A stretch of DNA of 64,000 bases from Haematococcus lacustris (Eukaryota; Chlorophyta; Chlorophyceae; Chlamydomonadales; Haematococcaceae): assembly GCA_030144725.1 (NCBI GenBank), contig JASKMD010000010.1:3041027-3105026 (forward strand), written 5' to 3'. Made by a program: the position numbers and the translations under genes. Each line of letters begins with the position of its first letter. Position 1 is the stretch's first letter. The notes under the pieces are model-generated. The model saw only the letters and a list, made by a program, of their open reading frames with translations. It had not been told where the DNA came from and searched no databases. Of this stretch, positions 41,547 to 54,980 are shown in pieces.

Positions 41547-44500
41547 TTGTTGTTGTTTTTGTTTGCTGACAAGGAGCTGATGGGTGGTTTACCCTCACAT
41601 ACGACATGACCCTCAGCACTTGATGATGCTGAATATCACATTATTACGTGTGCGTGATGCTCCTAATGTTCAACATGGCCTTGTATTGACCAACTCATAT
41701 GCTTGTTTCCACATGTACCGGCAGCTTCTGTACCCTACAGCTCTCTTGCTACTTTAGGTTGAAACAACATGCAGAGCGACCGTCTACGGAGTGTGTTTGC
41801 CGTCGTGAATATGTTGACAAATCAGTCCAGCATGCAAATCCATTGGCCAACATAGTTTACAACATCGCGCATGACATCTTGGTAGTCTAGCCGATTACAA
41901 AAAGTGCCACAGGCGCCGTAACACCTGCTCTAATATTGAGAGGCCCTCCACCAAATCCCAAACATATCGCGGATGATGCGGCGATGATAGATGCCGTGCT
42001 GCAGCTCGCGGGGCCAACCTACACATCGCAGGAGCAACCTGGTGTGTGCCGCATTGGCCGCTTGTCGTGCACATGCAATATGACGCTGTTACCACGCTGA
42101 ACTAAACTTGCAGACGGCTATGTACGACGCCTGGAGGCTGCCTGCCAGCTGCTGCATGAGGGACTAAGGCCACCCCGGGCCACGGGTGCCCAGACTGCCT
42201 CCTCTGGCTCTGCTGCCCACAATGTGTCTCCAGCTGCTTCACCCACACCCTCAGTAGCGGGCAGCATCTCAGCTGGGGAGTTGTGTACGCTGCTGCTGAC
42301 AGACCAGGAGCTGCTGGATGTGGTGCTGGGACTACATGACGTCAGAGCCGTACAGCTTTGCCACCTCATGCCCTGGTCAGAGTCACATGCGCTGAAGCTG
42401 CCTCCTCCCAGTGAAGCGCTGGCTCAGCAGCTCAGTCAAAGCCTGTGGTCAGTGCCAGGGAGCCAGCTGCTGGCTTTCGTCACAGCCCTGGATGATGACA
42501 ACAGCCGGGAGGTGAGCTCTGCCACTGCTCCTTGCCTAATGCTTGTTCCTCTTGCTGTGGACTCCTTGTTGCTTGCAGCTAGACTGGAAGGCAACCAATG
42601 TAGATGCTTGCCTGTTATAGGCTGCAGTGCGATAGAGAGTAAAACCCTGGAGGCTTTACTATCCTGTCCAGCATGGGACTATAGATTGCCATTGCCATTG
42701 CCTGTTGCCCCTTTTAGCTCCCAATTGATGTGGCTGGGTTGCACCTTTACATGACCAGATTGAGCAGCCCATGTGCCACCTTGGACTAGGAAGATTGTAG
42801 TGCCACAAGCTCTTCACACATCCTTCAGGCAAAGCTGCTGACAGCGCAGGAGGTTGGCACTGGCAGTTCCCGTTGCACGATTAAGGCACACACGCATAGC
42901 AGCTTGTCGCTGCTGATGCGACAGAAATGCCTGACTGGTGGGCTGTCAAAACTGATAGCTTCATGCTTGATCGGTTTGGCTGCGAGTTGAAGGAGTCATC
43001 TTGTGTGGGGCCCACCTCCACCTCGCAGCTAGCTTGACAGGCTTTGGCCCTGAGCCCTGGCTTTGGCTGGAGCTAGACAACTGGCCTGACCCAACAGCTC
43101 AGCCCCCCTCTCTATCACACTTCCTCAGCCTAAGCAAGCGCTCAGTGCCAGGCAGCCAGCTGCTCTCAATTGTCCAACCTGCTTGTTGGTGTGCTGCACA
43201 TGCAGGGTGACCCTCTGCTGGATGTTTGGGACAGCATGCACCGCACCATGCTGCTGGTGCTGGCAGCCTTGCAGTCACTCCCCATCCGCCCTCACCCTCA
43301 GCACCCTGACCCTGCTGCCACCACCCACACCTCCACCACAACCCAGCTGCCACCTGGCTACCACCGCTGCAGCGCCTGCCTGCTGCTCAGCCTGCGCCTG
43401 TCTATCTGCTTGGCCAGCCACTGTGTGGAGAAGCACCAGCCAAACAAGGACCTAGCCCTTGCCCGGCTGCACGCCACCCTGCCTGGGCTGCTGCTGGGGC
43501 TGAGCACCGCAGTGACGGTGATGCAGGCAGCAGGCCACCCTGAGGCACAGGCCCAGCGTGTGCAGTTTGTGCGCTGCATGCTGCACCTAGGACTGAAGCT
43601 AGGCACGAGCGTGATAAAGATAGACCGCAAAGCCAGCAGCAACAGCAGCAGCAGGGGCCAAGCCAGCAGCAGCGGTCCCTGTAGCGACACAGGTCAGTCT
43701 GGCGCTGCCCATAGCGCTGGTGACAAGCTGCATGCACTGGCTGTCAACATGTACGGCTACCTGGCTCAAGCGCTGTGTGATGTTTTGGGGCGCCAAGAGG
43801 AAGCGTATGCCTTTGAGGAGGTGATCACCACATGCCAAGAAGAAGGTAAGCCAGGGGCATCTCATGTGGATCATGGGGCTCAGTGTACAGCCTTGAGCAT
43901 ACAACCTTCACTTACGGAAGATACGAGCTTATCAACATGTACAACATTCACTCGTGTAAAGGGCTTATCGACCCTGGGGCTGTCCAAGGCTTGCATCTAG
44001 GATGTAGCGCTCCCAAGGCCGCACAACAACAAAAAGTGAGCCTGTGACTAGAAACAATGAGGAATGGAGCCTATGATCATTAGCCTTGATCTCATGATCT
44101 CATTAGCAAGTCATCCTGGATAGGGTTGCACAGGGTTATCCTGCACAAGTCTCTGACCGAATATATACCTCAGTTCATGTATGGGGCTGTCACTAGGCGC
44201 TTGGGGCCAACTCATTGTCACCCGCTCACACGCTGCCACTCAAGTGCAAGCAGGGTTGCCGATACCTTTCTGCCATGATGAGTGTTTGACCAAACCGTCC
44301 TGTCATTTCATGTTTTGTCGTAAATTGTGTAAACTGTAAATTGTCAAACGAAAAAATCGTAAATTGCAAAACGTTGATGACAATCAAATGAATCGTGGTG
44401 AATCGTATTGATGACATGTGTCGACCCCACTGACTGCCATGTGTCTTGGTGCATCACGTCAATGACGCCCAGGTGCAGGGCTGGGTAGCATCGAGGAGCT

Positions 44501-46201
44501 CTGCAAAGATGTCATCAACTTTGGGACGACGACATTGACGGTGACGTCCCAGCAGTACATCGACCTGCAACAACCCCTGAAGGATGCAGCCATGGCAGCA
44601 CTTCGCAACAGTGCTAGGCTTGCCGCCCTTCCGCCCATCCGCAGCCGCAGTCAGTACGCGGCCGCTGGTGTCCGACATCCTCAAATTGCTTGCCCGCTGC
44701 CTTCCGGGATTCCAAGCTGCCGTCGTGGCTGCCAAGCTCGCCGTGACAGCAGCAATCGTTAATGAGAGCATAGCTGTCAGTCAAAAGATGCCGAGGCTCT
44801 TCCTTAGCAGCCTCTCAGCCACATTCCTTGCACTATACCCGAACGTCGTGAAGTTGGCGCGGTTCATGCCAGACTGGAGGCGCCGGCCGGCTGTATTGCG
44901 CACCGGCTTGCGCATCGCTGCCGCTGGTTCGCTTGCACACAACACCATGGTGGTGTTGCTACATGACGCGGAGCACATGAACAGAACGCTGCACACAAAC
45001 CTAAAGCAGCGCTCGCTGCCCGCTTTGGTGCAGCGCTTGCCGGAAATCGAAGAGAAACTCAGCGATGTGTTTATCCACACAATCCACATATGGAGCCTGG
45101 TCCTCGAGCAAGATGGCGTGAACGAGCCACCAACAGGACCTTACCAGTTAGATAACGATTTCTTCTACCGCATGACAATTGACAGGGTGGCTGTTCTTCC
45201 CTCTCCATCCTCACCTCAGCTGGCGCCCTTGGCTCTGGACCTGGTGCTGGGTATGGAGAACACGCTGCAGGTGAGAGGCATCATTGTTGTATGTGTGCAA
45301 GCATGTGTGGTGCAGGCATAGAGTCAAGGCAGCTGAGGTAGGGAGGCCTCCTCAGTGATGCTGACACCTGGCTTGAGGGCTCCCTTGCTTGAGAGCACAA
45401 TGCAACTGCACCAGACTGCTGCTATGCCTGCTGACCTGGTATCAAGCTATTGTGTGGTGATTGTCACTCCTGGCATGCCTGTTGCAGATGGTGATGCAGC
45501 ATCAAGACATGATGTGGAAGTTGCCATTTTGGAATGATGGCAATCTTGTGCAAAGCCTCGCGGACGGCTACAGAACTCTGCTGGCCTTGTTTGGGCATGT
45601 CATCGAGGTCCTCGCAGAGCCTGCTGCAGTGGGTCCTGCTGGCTTGGCTGCCCAGCCTGCCTCTTGGCTGCCCTGCGGCAACAGCCTGGTGGAGGTCTGG
45701 TGCACCAGGCTGCTGGCAGGGGTCTGCAAGCTGATGTGCATCGCCACCCCAGACTCAACAGCCGTACCCATCCCCTTGAAGATCATGCTCAACCGAAGGC
45801 TTCAAGGCAGCTACAAGCTCTTGCTACGCGGGCAGCGTCAGGCTCCCCCCAACATGTCCCCCGAGGCTGAGCGGCTGCTGTCCTGCCTGACCCTGGTGCT
45901 CACAGCCATGCTGCCGCAAGACCTGTGCCTGGCACTAGCGCAAGCCCCAACAAAGTTGGGGCGGAGATTGGACACAAGGGAGGAGGAGTGCACCATGAGG
46001 GTTGCGTTGTCGAAGCTGCAGCCTGAGCAGGTGTGGACCTGGCAGGCGCTGGCCGCTGGCACCCCGGCTGAGGCCACCCTGCAGGGTCTGCTGCCGGCAC
46101 TGGCCTCCTTCTTCCAGGTGCAGGGCCTGGTCACGCCCATAGCACCAGGGTGGCGCCATCAGCGCCTGACGCTGGCCTTGGGTGAATGGCATGTGTCATA
46201 G
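41121..46201 (+). CDS. Unknown Leu-rich, probably helical protein
   Basis: I do not recognise this family. A likely first exon starts at 41121 (MSAMSVDGASNAGDAGG; later SVIQEYQARYEELDDESALD). Its 3' end is unresolved because it runs into a repeat. Exons 42114-42511 (DGYVRRLEAACQLLHEGL; LCTLLLTDQELLDVVLGL), 43206-43845 (GDPLLDVWDSMHRTMLLVLA), 44479-45270 and 45488-46201 (MVMQHQDMMWKLPFWNDGN to LALGEWHVS) join in phase with GT/AG borders, about 970 residues in all. Inside 44479-45270 the frame shifts once between about 44584 and 44655, and the phases imply one extra base. I see no signal peptide, clear transmembrane block or catalytic motif. Long Leu/Ala-rich amphipathic stretches suggest a helical repeat fold. 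It could be a lineage-specific family. Confidence 0.6.
41552..41718. repeat. Dispersed repeat R2, copy 1
   Basis: About 167 bases match 46638-46802 in the same orientation at roughly 95% identity, for example GCTGACAAGGAGCTGATGGG and ATGACCCTCAGCACTTGATG. Copy 1 interrupts the unknown gene just after its first exon. Copy 2 lies about 440 bases after its stop. Confidence 0.92.
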
Positions 46202-47415
46202 TGCAAGTGTGCAAGGGGGTGAGGAACCCCCAAGGCTAGTCCGCCACAGCTAGACCACTCGTCCAACTGGGACTTGTTGCAAGGTTCACACAGGTCACTG
46301 ATGTGACCTAAGGAGCAGGCTCTGGCTGGATCTGCCAGTTCAGCCTGACCCAGCCCAGGGCTTTCGGGCTGTCCATAGCTTTGTGCAACATAGTGCAAAC
46401 ATGCATGCTCAGTTGTCACGGGTATGCCTCCAGGGTGTGCAGCTTTCTGTCAGGCTCTATGGTGCTGCACACTACTGCCTTCAATAGCCTGCGGGTTGGG
46501 GAGCATAGTGCCAAGCATCACTGCCTCCCTGCACCCACCAATGGACTGCTCATGTGGGTGACCCAGGTACTGTAGAGGCAGGCAGTGGCTGTGTAGTGTG
46601 TTGGAGTTTTTGCTTGCTGTTGGTTTTGTTGTTTGCTGTTGTTTTTGTTTGCTGACAAGGAGCTGATGGGTGGGTTACCCTCACACACGACATGACCCTC
46701 AGCACTTGATGATGCTGAACATCACATTATTGAGTGCGTGATGCTCCTAATGTTCAACAAGGCCTTGTATTGACCAACTCATAGGCTTGTTTCCACATGT
46801 ACAAATTAGCACGAGGTTTAGTGTAAGGTGGTGAGGAACTCACCAGGACGGGCTGGCACGGACAGAACTGGGACATCAATTGCACTGCTGCATTCTTATC
46901 GTTGTTGAATGGTTTTGCCGGTGAGCCAAACTGACAGCGGCACACTATGTGCAATCAGCAGCTCTAACAGCCATTTGTACATTTCACACACCCATGGCTG
47001 TGCCTAACCTTCTAGAAACTAACCAGGACTACCCATGACACTCACACACACAACATGATCATGGGCACCTGTCGATGCTAGACATTCTATCTTCGAGTGC
47101 GCTGCCATGAGGCCCATCAGGAAACAGCCGGAGGTTGTGCTGACTCTTTTGAACACCCCTTCTTTTTCAGCCCATGTGCACCTTTTTGTTGGTCCAATGG
47201 TGACATCCAAGGGCGGTTAAGCAGCCAGACTGCTGATGCCTGTGTTAGTCATACGGGGAGAAACAATTTTAGACCACGTGTCACATCGACACAGTTTTTC
47301 AATGTGGTGAAGAAGTAAAGCTCTTGTCATTACGCCTTATCAAGACTTCATGCGCGACTCTCAGATCATCAGGTGAAAACAAGGCATTGCCCTAAGCAGG
47401 ACGTCCGGCCGCCCG
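46202..47415. other. Intergenic stretch without a supportable gene
   Basis: Apart from R2 copy 2, I see no gene or known element between the unknown gene and the CCCCG satellite. Confidence 0.5.
46638..46802. repeat. Dispersed repeat R2, copy 2
   Basis: This is the partner of 41552-41718, both starting GTTGTTTTTGTTTGCTGACA and ending TTGTTTCCACATGTAC. The two copies bracket about 4.9 kb containing the main exons of the unknown gene, like the ends of a composite or LTR-type element. No terminal TG...CA or target duplication was established. Confidence 0.92.
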
Positions 47416-49400
47416 CCCCGCCCCGCCCCGCCCCGCCCCGCCCCGCCCCGCCCCGCCCCGCCCCGCCCCGCCCCGCCCCGCCCCGCCCCGCCCCGCCCCG
47501 CCCCGCCCCGCCCCGCCCCGCCCCGCCCCGCCCCGCCCCGCCCCGCCCCGCCCCGCCCCGCCCCGCCCCGCCCCGCCCCGCCCCGCCCCGCCCCGCCCCG
47601 CCCCGCCCCGCCCCGCCCCGCCCCGCCCCGCCCCGCCCCGCCCCGCCCCGCCCCGCCCCGCCCCGCCCCGCCCCGCCCCGCCCCGCCCCGCCCCGCCCCG
47701 CCCCGCCCCGCCCCGCCCCGCCCCGCCCCGCCCCGCCCCGCCCCGCCCCGCCCCGCCCCGCCCCGCCCCGCCCCGCCCCGCCCCGCCCCGCCCCGCCCCG
47801 CCCCGCCCCGCCCCGCCCCGCCCCGCCCCGCCCCGCCCCGCCCCGCCCCGCCCCGCCCCGCCCCGCCCCGCCCCGCCCCGCCCCGCCCCGCCCCGCCCCG
47901 CCCCGCCCCGCCCCGCCCCGCCCCGCCCCGCCCCGCCCCGCCCCGCCCCGCCCCGCCCCGCCCCGCCCCGCCCCGCCCCGCCCCGCCCCGCCCCGCCCCG
48001 CCCCGCCCCGCCCCGCCCCGCCCCGCCCCGCCCCGCCCCGCCCCGCCCCGCCCCGCCCCGCCCCGCCCCGCCCCGCCCCGCCCCGCCCCGCCCCGCCCCG
48101 CCCCGCCCCGCCCCGCCCCGCCCCGCCCCGCCCCGCCCCGCCCCGCCCCGCCCCGCCCCGCCCCGCCCCGCCCCGCCCCGCCCCGCCCCGCCCCGCCCCG
48201 CCCCGCCCCGCCCCGCCCCGCCCCGCCCCGCCCCGCCCCGCCCCGCCCCGCCCCGCCCCGCCCCGCCCCGCCCCGCCCCGCCCCGCCCCGCCCCGCCCCG
48301 CCCCGCCCCGCCCCGCCCCGCCCCGCCCCGCCCCGCCCCGCCCCGCCCCGCCCCGCCCCGCCCCGCCCCGCCCCGCCCCGCCCCGCCCCGCCCCGCCCCG
48401 CCCCGCCCCGCCCCGCCCCGCCCCGCCCCGCCCCGCCCCGCCCCGCCCCGCCCCGCCCCGCCCCGCCCCGCCCCGCCCCGCCCCGCCCCGCCCCGCCCCG
48501 CCCCGCCCCGCCCCGCCCCGCCCCGCCCCGCCCCGCCCCGCCCCGCCCCGCCCCGCCCCGCCCCGCCCCGCCCCGCCCCGCCCCGCCCCGCCCCGCCCCG
48601 CCCCGCCCCGCCCCGCCCCGCCCCGCCCCGCCCCGCCCCGCCCCGCCCCGCCCCGCCCCGCCCCGCCCCGCCCCGCCCCGCCCCGCCCCGCCCCGCCCCG
48701 CCCCGCCCCGCCCCGCCCCGCCCCGCCCCGCCCCGCCCCGCCCCGCCCCGCCCCGCCCCGCCCCGCCCCGCCCCGCCCCGCCCCGCCCCGCCCCGCCCCG
48801 CCCCGCCCCGCCCCGCCCCGCCCCGCCCCGCCCCGCCCCGCCCCGCCCCGCCCCGCCCCGCCCCGCCCCGCCCCGCCCCGCCCCGCCCCGCCCCGCCCCG
48901 CCCCGCCCCGCCCCGCCCCGCCCCGCCCCGCCCCGCCCCGCCCCGCCCCGCCCCGCCCCGCCCCGCCCCGCCCCGCCCCGCCCCGCCCCGCCCCGCCCCG
49001 CCCCGCCCCGCCCCGCCCCGCCCCGCCCCGCCCCGCCCCGCCCCGCCCCGCCCCGCCCCGCCCCGCCCCGCCCCGCCCCGCCCCGCCCCGCCCCGCCCCG
49101 CCCCGCCCCGCCCCGCCCCGCCCCGCCCCGCCCCGCCCCGCCCCGCCCCGCCCCGCCCCGCCCCGCCCCGCCCCGCCCCGCCCCGCCCCGCCCCGCCCCG
49201 CCCCGCCCCGCCCCGCCCCGCCCCGCCCCGCCCCGCCCCGCCCCGCCCCGCCCCGCCCCGCCCCGCCCCGCCCCGCCCCGCCCCGCCCCGCCCCGCCCCG
49301 CCCCGCCCCGCCCCGCCCCGCCCCGCCCCGCCCCGCCCCGCCCCGCCCCGCCCCGCCCCGCCCCGCCCCGCCCCGCCCCGCCCCGCCCCGCCCCGCCCCG
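47416..49400. repeat. Perfect CCCCG satellite, 397 copies (1,985 bp)
   Basis: Every unit is CCCCG with no visible substitution or indel. The other strand is (CGGGG)n, with G runs separated by single C, a strong G-quadruplex former; the C strand could form i-motifs. It also has one CpG per 5 bp. Long open frames exist on both strands only because 5 is not a multiple of 3 and no unit contains a stop. They are not genes. Confidence 0.98.
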
Positions 49401-50316
49401 CCCTCTGAGGTGAGGACAAAGGATGGTGGGTTGTAATGGATGGCTGCTACACCTGACCCTCCATCTGCTAGCTCTACATCTCCCTACTCTATTTGTGAGT
49501 GCATCCAGTACCCATGTCCCATGTTTGCTTCCGTTGACAAATCGTCACACCGTTGCCGCAGGTCTTGTGCGCCAACACCTGAGACTATCAACGCCCTCCC
49601 TCCCTTCTTCCCCACTTCTCTCGCCCCCCCCATGGACCTCCCCTTCCCTTCCCTCCCCTTCTTCCTCTACCTCCCCTCCCCCACTTCTCTACCATCCAGT
49701 CCCCCTCTGGGTCCTATTACCCCCTCCATTACCAAGCAACAGCAGCAGCCTTCCTCCCCCTCCGCCTCCTCACCCTCATCATCTACACACATATACACCA
49801 CACTACAGCAAAAGGTGAGTGCAGGTATGTGGCACCCTGTACCTACCTTCACCGCTAGCATGCCCCTTGTCCCGCTGCAGGATTGATCGTCACACCCTTC
49901 CCCATCCCATTTTCCTCCCCTTTCCCACGCCCACCACCAACGCCCAGCCTTGTCGTCCCTACACTTCCACCTCTACCCACCCCCCACTTCCCCCCTCCCC
50001 GTCACCTCTCCCCTGACATCCCAGCAGCCAGGAGAAAGCCCCACCCACCCACCCTCTTCCCACCACCACCACCACCCCCTCCCTTCCCCCCTCCCACCAT
50101 CCCATACTTGTCAAGCCTCCCCTTCCCCTCTTCCACCCTTCGATTGACGTGGCATCGCAGCCCCCACCTCACCCCACCTTCCCTTCCCTACACCCTATAC
50201 TCCCCACCGCAGTCCCACCCCACTGGTGCATGGGATATGTTGCCTGGTGTGAGCAGGTAGGAGGTGATAGCTAACACAGTGCCCAGCCTGGTCACCCTTC
50301 ATCACGTGCACGCCCC
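49401..50316. other. C-rich stretch upstream of the LINE
   Basis: The sequence is strongly C/T-rich with many CCTCCCC and CACC words. It may be decayed upstream sequence of the LINE, but no reverse transcriptase motif (such as YADD) was seen. Confidence 0.4.
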
Positions 50317-52130
50317 TTGATTGCAGGTCTGATGGGCACCTCCCCTTCACTTTCCCTACTCAAGAACCTCCCTTACCCCCTAGCCATGGGCCGTCCTGCT
50401 GACGGAGGTTTTGGCCTCCTACCTCTAAGAGAACACATCCAGGCTCGGCACGCCGCCATGGCTACACGGCTTCTACACCACCTCATCAATGACCACGCCT
50501 ACTCCACCCTTCCCTCCCCGTCCCCCCCACCAGCCAATCCCACCCTTCACCCCCCCCCCACTACCCGCCCTACACCTACCCGCCCCTTCCTCTCTTTTAT
50601 CCTTACCTTCCTTTCCAAACTCTACCACACCCTTCTCTCCCTCTTCTCCCGCTTCTTCACCCCCCTTCTCTCCTCCAGCCTACCACCTAGCCCCTCCCGG
50701 GACAGCCCCTCCCACCCTACCCAGCCTTCTCCTACCAACCCCAACACCCTCCCCACTTCACCAACCCCCCCAACCCCCTCTCAATCATCCCCTTCATGGG
50801 TCCCTCTAGCAGCCACCCTCCTCACCCACGCCTGTCCCTCTCTCCACCCTGCTCACACCCTCCTTCTCTCTACCCAAGCCACCGTCCCTGACATTACTCG
50901 AGGCATCATAGGGCTCCCCTCCCTCCACCAACCCCACCTCCTCCCCCAAGGCATCCTTACCCTCATGTGCCAAGCCCTCCAAGCCCTCGGCCCTTTATCC
51001 CTTCCCGCTACCTCTCCAAACCAACCCCTCCCAGTTACACCAGTCACCCTCCAACACCTTACCTCCCTCTCTTGGTCCTCACCCACCACCTCTACCCCTC
51101 GGGTCTTCCCCACCCTCATTGGGACCCCTGTGAGGGTCTTCACCTCCATGCTCACCCCCCACATCAACTCCGCCCGCAAGCAGGCCCACCTCTCTTACAT
51201 CACCCAAGCTCTATCCACACCTCACCCACCTACCACTCGAGCGCTAGCCCTTCAAGCTTTCACTACCAACCTTAACAAAGCCTGGAAGATTCCTTGTTCC
51301 AACCTCCTTAAAGAGACCCTTTGGCGCTTGAGCATCAATGCCATCCCTGGGAGCCGCATCACCCCCTGGTCTTGCCCTTGCGACCCCTCTCACCATCCCC
51401 GTCACAGCCGCCAACACAGCTTCTGGAGTTGCCCCATCGCCATTACCATTAGACAACAGCTCTCCCTCAGCCTCGGCACCCAAGTTCACCAATCCTCCCT
51501 CTGGTGCCTCATCCCCCCCTCCCCTACCTTCCCTCCTTCCCTCTGGAGCCTGGTTTGCATGGCTGCCCTTGATGCGATGGACTTTGGCCGTCGCCGTCTC
51601 TGGGCTCTCACCCATCACCCCACCTCTCAAGCGACCGCTCCTACCACCCTTTCCCCCATTTCTGCAGCCAGCCAGCTTGCTATCTCTACCTTTTGGCTTC
51701 ACCTACAAGACTTCACCCTAGCCCATCCCAACCCTCCTGGCTGGAACCTCCCCCATCCCCATCCCTTCATCTCTACTCAAGACGGATCCCTTAGTGTCAC
51801 TTTCCCGGTTACTCCTCCTCTGGCTCATAACGTGTTTCACTCACCTCTCCTATCTAGCCCTCCTAGCTTTTGCGTCCTTTCTAGCCCTCCAACCTTTTGC
51901 GTCCCTAGCTCCTCCGCTTCTCTGGCTTCTCCGCTTCTCGAGGTCTCTCCCCCGCTCCCTTAAGCTCCCTTCCCCTTCCTTCTCTGAGTTCTTTCTCTCC
52001 TAGGTAGTTCCCCTTCTCTTTCCCTTTTTCTCTGTTCTCTCCTTAGTCTTTTACCTTTGGAGGTTGGCTTGTATCCACCCGAGCCCTACCTCCTTAGTGT
52101 AACAACTACTACTACCACTCACGATAAATA
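50317..52130 (+). mobile_element. LINE (L1-like non-LTR retrotransposon), 3' end, 5'-truncated
   Basis: The open frame 50317-51963 matches the part of plant and algal L1-type ORF2 that follows the reverse transcriptase. It shows GRPADGGFGLLPLREHIQAR with AMATRLLHHLIN near the N-terminus. It then has LLKETLWRLSINAIPGSRIT, CPCDPSHH and HSFWSCPIA, which form the Cys/His motif near the ORF2 end. A Pro/Ser-rich spacer of about 120 residues lies between. No endonuclease or reverse transcriptase domain is present, so the copy is not autonomous. The 3' UTR (about 51964-52130) includes the tail shared with 8971-9064 and ends near ACGATAAATAAGG. There is no long poly(A). Confidence 0.8.
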
Positions 52131-52493
52131 AGGCCGACGCGACTGTTTTTTTAAGCAACCACACCCTCCCAATTCATCCTCCCCCTTCCCCGCCCCCGCT
52201 CCCTCCCCCACCCCCACCCCCGCCCATGCCCCCAACCCATGCCCCCACCCAACCCAACCCATGCCCCCAACCCAACCCACCCCCGCCCAGCCCAACCCGG
52301 TTGGGCCTCCCGCCTCCCACCTCCCTACCTATCGCCTCCCCGCCTCCCGCCTCCCTGCCTGCCGCCTCCTGCCTTCCACATCCTACCCCCCTCTCCGCCT
52401 TCACTCCTCCACTCCCACCCCCTTCCCAGCAGCCGTCATCAAGCAGCCAAAAGGTAGGTAGGTGCTACAGTGCCCCTACTATATCTGCTGCTG
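52131..52493. other. C-rich linker between LINE and CTG repeat
   Basis: CCCCCAACCCATGCC-type and CCGCCTCC-type imperfect repeats fill this stretch. No gene is seen. Confidence 0.5.
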
Positions 52494-53563
<1,070 letters not shown>

Positions 53564-54980
53564 CTACAGTACTGTACTCCTAGAACTTAATCCCTGCATT
53601 TGTCCCTGCATATTTGACCAACCTTGTCCGATCGGGCTGAAATTGTGATAGATGAGGTTTTGCAGAAATTACAACATATCGAAAAAAAACCAAGAATAGT
53701 ATGTGTTATTCTAGGCTCGCCCTTTGGCTCCCACTAGTCACCACCACACCTTAGCCTTGCACCAGTGCACCCAGGGGCCTCACCCCAGGTGACCCACACC
53801 TGACCTGCTCCACTCCCCCCCTTATAACTCTGCAATCACTTGGCGAATGGCTGTCAAACAACTTACAGCGTGTAGCGTGTAGTCCAGCCTAGCAGCCTAC
53901 CGAGTTACAGCTCACTTCCGTCACATTTTGTGCACTTTACCTCATCCGATAGGTCCTAACTTTGAACCGAGCTTTGATACCCTAGAGGGTTAGGCCGTTT
54001 GGCCTGATTTCTGCACCAATCGACGGCATTTTGCAAGGCGCATCCAGCAATGTGCTCCGCGTGGGCCAAAACTCAAAACGCGCTTTCTACGGCCCGCCAA
54101 AGTTTGGGGTGTGCACTGAGCTAGGCTGAGGGGGGCACAAGGCGGGTGGGGGCGGTGGGGAGGTGAGCCACACCTGGTGCGATGCCATGGTGGAGGTGAG
54201 AGGGAGCTACGCACCGAGCTACGCACCGAGCAGCGGGCGGGGGGGTTCACCTACGTGGGGGACCCTCCCTTGTGGGTGGGGGTGTGCCAGGCTGGGTGGC
54301 GCACGGGACTGGCTCCACGCGCGAGCCGTGACCTCCAGCGACCGGCCGGGACCCCCGGGCCCCGTCACGGCCCTTGGACCGGCGCGGGGTGGTCAAAAGT
54401 TACACTTGAGTGAGATGGCTCCGACATTTTTTAGTATTCTGCGCCTGGCGCGAGTCGAACCCCGCTGCTTCGGCCTGCGGGACGGTGCCACGTGTCATGG
54501 CGACGCGGGAGGCCCGGGGGTGGGCGGCTCAAGCGAGCCCAAGGGCGGTATCCCGTGTGTGAGAGATGTACACACTGAGAGACGCGCACAAGTGTGACGC
54601 GCGAGGGGACCTCACTCTCAGCCCGGCCCGCCCGAGGCGCGCATGGAGGCCAGGAGCCATGCAAGCCAAGTTTGATATTATTCCATGCAGCCAGAAAAAA
54701 AGATATGGCATAAACAATGGAGGCAACAACAGGTGTGAAGGTTATAGCTAACCCTAACCCTAACCCTCGGCCCTCGGCTATACAGAGTGCGCTGAGCACA
54801 GTTGCCGTGGGGTTGCAAATGTAGACATAGATGTCGCTTGACTTGAGATTAGAATAAAGGACTCTATCAACATCGGTCGCGGGTGGGGTAACTTCCTGTT
54901 ATCGCCAAGGCTCGACAATGCAATGACATCTAGCCCCAACAAAGAACATCAGTACTTCAGACTCTTAGGCCACGTCTCTT
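53564..54980. other. Intergenic stretch without a supportable gene
   Basis: No conserved protein was found. A tRNA-like B-box variant, GGTTCGACTCG on the minus strand, lies near 54452-54462 next to a GC-rich stem-forming stretch, but no full tRNA folds by eye. A (CCCTAA)3 tract is at 54749-54767. Confidence 0.45.

Noticed and set aside
47373..49436. Open frames of nearly 690 residues on both strands (repeating PRPAP and GRGGA)
   Set aside because: They are translations of the CCCCG satellite, present in every frame because no unit contains a stop. There is no non-repeat sequence in them.
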